Assembly (NCBI GenBank): GCA_913058555.1 | Contig: CAJXRJ010000271.1 | Span: 1 to 9,108 of the forward strand | Length of the DNA stretch: 9,108 nt | Reading direction: 5' to 3' | Origin: an uncultured bacterium | GTDB taxonomy: Bacteria > Planctomycetota > UBA1135 > GCA-002686595 | Shown here: piece by piece, positions 5,260 through 9,108 of the stretch | How the letters are laid out: each line of letters starts with the position of its first letter | How positions within the stretch are numbered: position 1 is the first letter of the stretch | The notes under the pieces: generated by a model | What the model was told of the DNA's origin: nothing | Databases searched by the model: none | What the model saw: only the letters and a program-made list of their open reading frames with translations | Translations under genes and position numbers: made by a program

Positions 5260-5930
5260 TTTTCGTAGCGCTGGTCGTAGACGCAGCCGAGGATGCGCTC
5301 ACCGGGCACGGTGCTGCGCTTCTTGCGCGGGAACCAGCCCGTTTTGCGGTGGAGGATGTTGAGGCTCGACGAGGCGAGGTACCCGGGCCACTTGGCCTTG
5401 TTGTAATGGGACGAATCGAGGGCCCCGAGGAACTCAAAGACCCGCAGGAACCCACGGTAGGGATCCGTGGTGAACTCCTCCTGGCGCAGCTCGAGGACGT
5501 GCTCTTGGTCGTAATCCCAGTCCGCCATGAGGTCCAAGAACTGGCCGCTGAATTCGATCTCCTCGAGCATGCCCTCCGACTTGGGGAGCTCCTGTAGCTT
5601 CTCGCGGTGGGGGAGCAACTCGGGCCAGGCGTGGGTCGGGTGGGTGCCCTTGTGGGAGAAGTACCCTGACGTGACGATGTCGCGTGGGTCCCGCACGACG
5701 TGGAACGCGCGGTGGGCCGGCAGGGTCCGCGCGTGGCCAATCTCCGCGTTGACGAAGGACACGAAGTCGACCTTGTGGGCCTTCACATAGCCCGGAAGAT
5801 CGCCGCCGAAGTCCTTTGGCTCGGGAAGGTACGCAAGCTTCCAGCCCGCGTCGGCGCAGATGGCGTCGATGACGCCATGGATCCAGGTGGACGCACACTT
5901 GTGGTGGCCGTAGTAGGCGAAGAGCGCCAT
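5103..5930 (-). CDS. Sulfotransferase domain protein (PAPS-dependent)
   Basis: A 275-residue cytosolic-type sulfotransferase that would transfer sulfate from PAPS to a hydroxyl of a glycan or other metabolite. Visible features: YYGHHKCASTW (6-16) at the position of the 5'-phosphosulfate-binding loop, with Lys11 and Ser14/Thr15; RAFHVVRDPRDIVTSGYFSH (74-93), the 3'-phosphate-binding region with Arg80 and Ser88; and near the C-terminus SHYRKGQANDWKNHF (238-252), the KG..GDW..HF-type PAPS-closing motif with Asp replaced in context by N-D-W. Length is in the normal 260-320 range and there is no signal peptide or membrane segment. The ATG at 5930 lies 37 nt after the glycosyltransferase stop, so it is probably the last gene of the glycan operon; no clear Shine-Dalgarno is seen. 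The final third of the gene is inside repeat copy B. The acceptor is inferred to be the operon's polysaccharide. Confidence 0.88.
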   Translation of the reverse strand: MALFAYYGHHKCASTWIHGVIDAICADAGWKLAYLPEPKDFGGDLPGYVKAHKVDFVSFVNAEIGHARTLPAHRAFHVVRDPRDIVTSGYFSHKGTHPTHAWPELLPHREKLQELPKSEGMLEEIEFSGQFLDLMADWDYDQEHVLELRQEEFTTDPYRGFLRVFEFLGALDSSHYNKAKWPGYLASSSLNILHRKTGWFPRKKRSTVPGERILGCVYDQRYEKHAGGRKKGETDEKSHYRKGQANDWKNHFEPQHIEAFKARYGDLVERLGYEW

Positions 5931-5967
5931 CGGGAAGGTCGGGTGTTAGGGGGAAGTGGGTGGCTCG

Positions 5968-7281
5968 CTACGCGCGGGCACGTTGGGCCTGGGTCTTGTC
6001 GCACTGAGCGCCTTGGTTGCCGGGAGACTGACCCGGCGCTCCTGGGGCGGGTTGATCGTCGTCTGGGCCGCCCGGCGCCGCATCACGGGCTTCGCGGCTC
6101 CCATGGGACCCGACGACTCGCTCCAGGACCTCCTGTGCGCCGTCGAGGCGGCGCTCGACCGAGTAGACGTCGAGGGCGGTCTGGCGCCCGGCGTCGCCAA
6201 TGGCGCGACGTTTCGTTTCCGACTGGAGGAGCGCGATGCAGGCGTCGGCGAAGGCCTGCGGTTCCTTGGCGATCAGGATGTTGTCTTTGTCGTGGGCCTC
6301 GAGGCCCGTGACGGACACCGGGGTCGCGACGATGGGCATGGCCATGGACCATGCCTGGAGGATCTTGTTCTTCTGGCCGGTTCCGCCCACCAGGGGCGAA
6401 ACGAAGACGTTCCCGCGCAAGACCGCTTCACGCACGTTGTCGACCGTTCCCGTGACTTCGACGGCGTCAGAGGCCAGGGCCAGGACCTCCGGCGAAGGGT
6501 TGCGGCCGACCAGTAGCACCTTCACGTTCGGCACGCTCGACTGGATGAGCGGCAGGATGTTGTGCACCAGGTTGACGGCGCCCTCGACGTTGGGCGGGAA
6601 GGACATCGTGCCCTCAAGGACCAAGACGGGGTCGGCGCCCGGGGTCTCGGCGGGCGAAAAATCGTCGGTGTCGACGCCGTTCTGGCAGACCTCCACCTTG
6701 AGGTTCGGATGGCGGGCCGCGGTGGTCTCGGCGTCGGCGCTGGACACGTAGAGCGCAATGTCCACTGGCCGCAGGTAACGCTCTTCGAAACGGCGATGGC
6801 GAATGATCGAGCGCCAAAGCGCCATGCGCTCCGGGCCTGAGTCGCTCTTCTCGCGGTCGATCATCAGGGAACGAACCTCGTCGTCCGCCGGGTCACCGAT
6901 GATCTTGGCGCCGGTGACCGCCTGGATGTCGGGGACGTACATGAGCATCTGCCAGCCACCGAGCCAGACCGCGTCGTAATTCCGCTCCAAGCAGAGCCGG
7001 CGGAGTGCCGCGGCAAAGGCCTCGGAGCGGTGGAAGAGTCCTTCGGGGCTGAAGGCCTGGAAGGCGCGCTTCAGGAAGCCATCCCTGCCGAAGCCGGGGT
7101 CTGGGTAGACCTCGACGTGTCGCACGAGGGGGGCCAAGAAGTCGGGCATGGCGCCGACGTCGAACGAGAGGACGTCCACCTCGGCGATCGTGCCGAAACG
7201 GGAAAGTAGCCCACGGTTTCGGACGACGTATCCGTCGACCTCGGGACCGGGAAGGGCTTTCGATACGAATAGGATGCGCAC
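5968..7281 (-). CDS. GT4-family glycosyltransferase
   Basis: A 437-residue glycosyltransferase of GT-B fold, family GT4, which would transfer a sugar from a nucleotide donor to a growing glycan at the cytoplasmic membrane. It starts MRILFVSKALPGPEVDG, the usual N-terminal beta-strand and Gly-rich loop. The C-terminal domain shows VCQNGVDTDDFSP (198-210), LEGTMSFPPNVEGAVNLVHN (222-241), VLLVGRNPSPEV (255-266), VTGTVDNVREAVLRGNVFVS (276-295) and PLVGGTGQKNKILQAWSMAM (296-315). The GTMSFPPN / VGR.P / PL..G.GQKNK.L pattern resembles the sugar-transferase group linked to PEP-CTERM/exosortase loci, though no such locus is visible here. The start codon is GTG at 7281; no in-frame ATG or good ribosome site lies upstream. 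Residues from about 391 to 437 are a Gly/Pro/Gln-rich tail without fold signature. Gaps to the flippase and sulfotransferase genes are 52 and 37 nt. Confidence 0.88.
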   Translation of the reverse strand: MRILFVSKALPGPEVDGYVVRNRGLLSRFGTIAEVDVLSFDVGAMPDFLAPLVRHVEVYPDPGFGRDGFLKRAFQAFSPEGLFHRSEAFAAALRRLCLERNYDAVWLGGWQMLMYVPDIQAVTGAKIIGDPADDEVRSLMIDREKSDSGPERMALWRSIIRHRRFEERYLRPVDIALYVSSADAETTAARHPNLKVEVCQNGVDTDDFSPAETPGADPVLVLEGTMSFPPNVEGAVNLVHNILPLIQSSVPNVKVLLVGRNPSPEVLALASDAVEVTGTVDNVREAVLRGNVFVSPLVGGTGQKNKILQAWSMAMPIVATPVSVTGLEAHDKDNILIAKEPQAFADACIALLQSETKRRAIGDAGRQTALDVYSVERRLDGAQEVLERVVGSHGSREARDAAPGGPDDDQPAPGAPGQSPGNQGAQCDKTQAQRARA

Positions 7282-7333
7282 AGGTGGATGAGTCCGGGGT
7301 TGGGCCGGGCGTGACTCGGTTGTCTTCGACCTA

Positions 7334-8899
7334 TCAGCTACGGCGAGGCCGCACCTTTCTCAGGATCTGTTGCAGCGATCCCGAGACGAGGCGTCGCTCG
7401 TCCCCTGGGAGGACCGCATAGAGCACGGCGAGCAGGATGCCGGTGACCGCGAACTTCGAGGCGAGGGCCCCGGGGCTCCAGGCGGAGAACATTCCGTCGA
7501 GCCAGTGACCTGCCAGGGCCGCCGTGGCCACAAAAGCCCCGCCCGCCACCACGGCGTAGGGGCGGAAGGGGGCGAGGCCGCGCTTGGAAGAGAGCCAGGC
7601 GGTGGCCCCGGCGAGGAAGGCGAAGGATATCGTCGTGGCGGCTGCCGCGCCCACGTACCCGTAGCGCGGGATGAAGATGAAGTTGAGGCCCAGGTTGAAG
7701 CAGAGGGCCACAAAGTTGACGAGGGCCAGGGTCTTCGTCGCGAAGACGCTCATCAACGTGGCTTGGCCCAAGGCGTAAAGGGCGTAGGCAACGTAGCCGG
7801 CGGCGACCCAAGGGACGACGCCGTCGGCGGGGTAGTAACTCTCTTGGCCCGCCAGGACGCGCACGCCCTCGCGTCCGAAGAGCGCCACCTGGGCGTAGAG
7901 GGCGGCGATCCCCAGGGCGACGAGCGTGCCGATTCGCTTTACGTGGGGCGCCCTCGAGTGGTCATCGCGCATGGAGAACACGTTCGGGATCCAGATCCGC
8001 ATGAACGAGGCCATGGCCGCCGTGTGGAACAGGAACGCGATCTGGTACCCGAGGTTGTAGATGCCAACCCATTGCAGGGCGACCGTGGCCATCTCACCGT
8101 TCTTGAGGATCACGGCGTCCTGGGGCCCGAGGCGCTCGATCAGGAACTTGTCCGCCTGGTGCAGGCCAAGCTGGAAGGCGCCCACCGGGATGAGGGGCAA
8201 GGTGTAGTACAGCAGCGGCATGAAGGTCCTCTTGACGAGGCGCGTGCCGTAGTTGCGTACCAAATAGATGAGCATGGCCGCCCCGACGACGACCTCACCG
8301 CACAGGATCGCGAGCAGGAAGCCCAGCACGCCCCAGTTCAGAACGAACAGGAAGAAGAGCTTGAGGGCGGCCTCCAGGAACGTCTTGAGCAGGGTGATCT
8401 TGACGACGGTCTGGGAACGCTTTTGAACCTGGAGCGTCTCAAGGCCGAGGGTCGACGTCAGGGACAGGGGGACGATCAGCGCGCAGATGGAGATGTAGTC
8501 CACGTACGGCGTATTGCCGATGTCGTTGATCCCGGAGAAGATCAGCCCGGCGATCTGCTCGCTGAAGATCAGGCTGAGGATGCTCCCAATCACCGCGAGG
8601 CTGATGAGGGTCACCATCGTTCCGGAGATGACGGAAGCGCGGTCCTCCTCGTTCTCGTGCACGAAGTAGTGGCGCGAGAGACCGGCGATCAGGTTCGTTC
8701 CCACGAGGATCGGCAGCAGCGTGAGGAACAGGTCCGTCATGCTGATGACGCCCCATGCACCGTTGCTCAACCGATGCGTGTACGCGTTGACGAGGAGCAA
8801 CGCCATGACCCTCTGGACGAGGGGCACGATGGCGTAGATTGACGTGTGGCGCAGGAGTCCCCCGATGGAGTCTGTCTTGATCGCGCTCGCCTCAGTCAT
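7334..8899 (-). CDS. Polysaccharide flippase (Wzx/MATE-like, MOP superfamily)
   Basis: A 521-residue integral membrane protein with about 12-14 hydrophobic segments spread over its length, for example 20-38, 52-72, 94-112, 135-155, 165-195, 195-220, 380-410 and 425-450. The N-terminal pattern (SIGGLLRHTSIYAIVPLVQR, then RLSNGAWGVISMTDL) is that of oligosaccharide flippases, and the C-terminal part (NFVALCFNLGLNFIFIPRYG, then YVGAAAATTISF) is the classic Polysacc_synt_C segment. Such proteins move lipid-linked oligosaccharide units from the inner to the outer face of the cytoplasmic membrane. It is slightly longer than the usual 420-500 residues. The ATG at 8899 has AGGA 8 nt upstream. It lies 28 nt after a probable NUDIX gene and 52 nt before the glycosyltransferase gene, consistent with one operon. 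A polymerase (Wzy) and initiating transferase are not in the window and may lie outside it. Confidence 0.9.
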   Translation of the reverse strand: MTEASAIKTDSIGGLLRHTSIYAIVPLVQRVMALLLVNAYTHRLSNGAWGVISMTDLFLTLLPILVGTNLIAGLSRHYFVHENEEDRASVISGTMVTLISLAVIGSILSLIFSEQIAGLIFSGINDIGNTPYVDYISICALIVPLSLTSTLGLETLQVQKRSQTVVKITLLKTFLEAALKLFFLFVLNWGVLGFLLAILCGEVVVGAAMLIYLVRNYGTRLVKRTFMPLLYYTLPLIPVGAFQLGLHQADKFLIERLGPQDAVILKNGEMATVALQWVGIYNLGYQIAFLFHTAAMASFMRIWIPNVFSMRDDHSRAPHVKRIGTLVALGIAALYAQVALFGREGVRVLAGQESYYPADGVVPWVAAGYVAYALYALGQATLMSVFATKTLALVNFVALCFNLGLNFIFIPRYGYVGAAAATTISFAFLAGATAWLSSKRGLAPFRPYAVVAGGAFVATAALAGHWLDGMFSAWSPGALASKFAVTGILLAVLYAVLPGDERRLVSGSLQQILRKVRPRRS

Positions 8900-8907
8900 T
8901 CATGGGG

Positions 8908-8911
8908 TCCT
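8908..8911 (-). promoter_or_regulatory. Shine-Dalgarno for the flippase gene
   Basis: AGGA on the - strand lies 8 nt before the ATG at 8899. Another ATG at 8903, only 4 nt after AGGA and out of frame, would make a three-codon frame (MND, stop). The spacing favours the 8899 start. Confidence 0.55.
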
Positions 8912-8927
8912 ACGTGGCTCTCCGCGG

Positions 8928-9060
8928 TCAGGTGCGCGGTGGAGGCCCCAGGGCGAGCATCCGCTCCAGGGAATCATCGATGCCCTTGGAAAGGGCTTCT
9001 TGAGGGGTGAGCCATGCCAGTGCCAAGGACTCGTCCGAAATGGACGCCTTGGCCTTTGGG
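8928..9060 (-). CDS. Probable NUDIX hydrolase, C-terminal end only
   Basis: The last 43 codons of a gene whose 5' part is cut by the adapter. The peptide reads PKAKASISDESLALAWLTPQ, then EALSKGIDDSLERMLALG and PPPRT before the TGA. The pattern SDES..LAWLTPQEA followed by DDSLERML resembles the end of NUDIX hydrolases, where an Asp/Ser-Glu strand and a W.....EA turn precede a final helix. The catalytic NUDIX box (GX5EX7REUXEEXGU) would lie upstream and cannot be seen, so the call is an inference from a short tail. It lies 28 nt upstream of the flippase gene on the same strand and may belong to the same operon. Another protein with a similar tail cannot be ruled out. Confidence 0.5.
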
Positions 9061-9108
9061 CTGTCTCTTATACACATCTGACGCTGCCGACGATATGCAG
9101 TGTGTAGA
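9061..9108. other. Untrimmed Nextera adapter and i5 index, right end
   Basis: CTGTCTCTTATACACATCT, the reverse complement of the Tn5 mosaic end, is followed by GACGCTGCCGACGA (i5-side adapter), then TATGCAGT, then GTGTAGA, the start of the flow-cell primer. TATGCAGT is the reverse complement of ACTGCATA, which matches the Nextera i5 index known as S506. A frame crossing it ends in SYTHLTLPTICSV, a familiar adapter-derived peptide. This is library DNA. Confidence 0.98.

Noticed and set aside
5055..5597. + strand open frame opposite the sulfotransferase with a hydrophobic stretch, like a small membrane protein
   Set aside because: It is antisense to conserved sulfotransferase codons. Its start is repeated in copy A (3557) only because the DNA repeat is there; the coding conservation between copies follows the - strand.
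7370..8842. Long + strand open frame (490 codons) opposite the flippase gene
   Set aside because: Its product is dominated by Glu, Gly, Asp, Val, Arg and His without any fold pattern, as expected for the antisense of a hydrophobic GC-rich gene; the - strand frame has clear flippase homology.
8901..8903. Alternative flippase start at the ATG 4 nt upstream
   Set aside because: It is out of frame with the flippase, stops after three codons, and is too close to the AGGA ribosome site.
1..9108. CRISPR array, tRNA, rRNA, transposase, integrase, toxin-antitoxin or known defence genes
   Set aside because: No regularly spaced repeats, cloverleaf-like sequence or matching protein motifs were seen on either strand. 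The only Tn5-derived sequence is the library adapter.

Overview
This 9.1 kb contig is GC-rich and bacterial, most likely from a member of the Planctomycetota known only from metagenomic sequence. The clearest lineage hint is the partial first gene, which looks like a Planctomycete-type cytochrome c domain (CxxCH followed by an MPP loop and a WI.GGAP end). The sulfatase-superfamily lipoprotein and the sulfotransferase fit that lineage but do not prove it. Both contig ends are untrimmed Nextera adapter (1-25 and 9061-9108), so the biological sequence is 26-9060 and the first and last genes are cut by the assembly, not by evolution.

Layout. On the + strand are the 3' end of a cytochrome c-type gene (26-310) and a sulfatase/phosphatase-superfamily lipoprotein gene (385-1797). 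The latter runs convergently into a VF530-type small DNA-binding protein gene (1794-2099, - strand), and the two share a CTAG. Upstream of the VF530 gene, with only 4 nt between them, is a DbpA-type DEAD-box RNA helicase gene (2104-3573, -). The right half is a - strand cluster, read from right to left: the end of a probable NUDIX hydrolase gene (8928-9060), a polysaccharide flippase (7334-8899), a GT4 glycosyltransferase with a GTG start (5968-7281) and a sulfotransferase (5103-5930). Gaps are 28, 52 and 37 nt, which suggests an operon for building, sulfating and exporting a surface glycan.

The most interesting structure lies between these halves. A segment of about 228 bp, covering the 3' end of the sulfotransferase gene, a 31-nt spacer and the first codons of dbpA, is present twice in direct orientation (3534-3760 and 5031-5259), about 85-88 % identical by hand alignment. 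The right copy belongs to the intact sulfotransferase and carries a truncated dbpA start. The left copy belongs to the intact dbpA and carries a frameshifted sulfotransferase tail. Between them lie about 1.27 kb that hold a + strand lipoprotein gene with WD40-like repeats (4067-4963) and a - strand fragment of an unrecognised gene (about 3684-3907). The simplest reading is an ancestral sulfotransferase-dbpA gene order opened by an old insertion or duplication that kept both flanking genes intact.

I found no complete new defence system, CRISPR array, tRNA, rRNA, transposase or integrase. The findings are an insertion scar, a sulfatase-like protein with Thr where the catalytic Cys/Ser should be, and a tightly coupled dbpA-VF530 pair.
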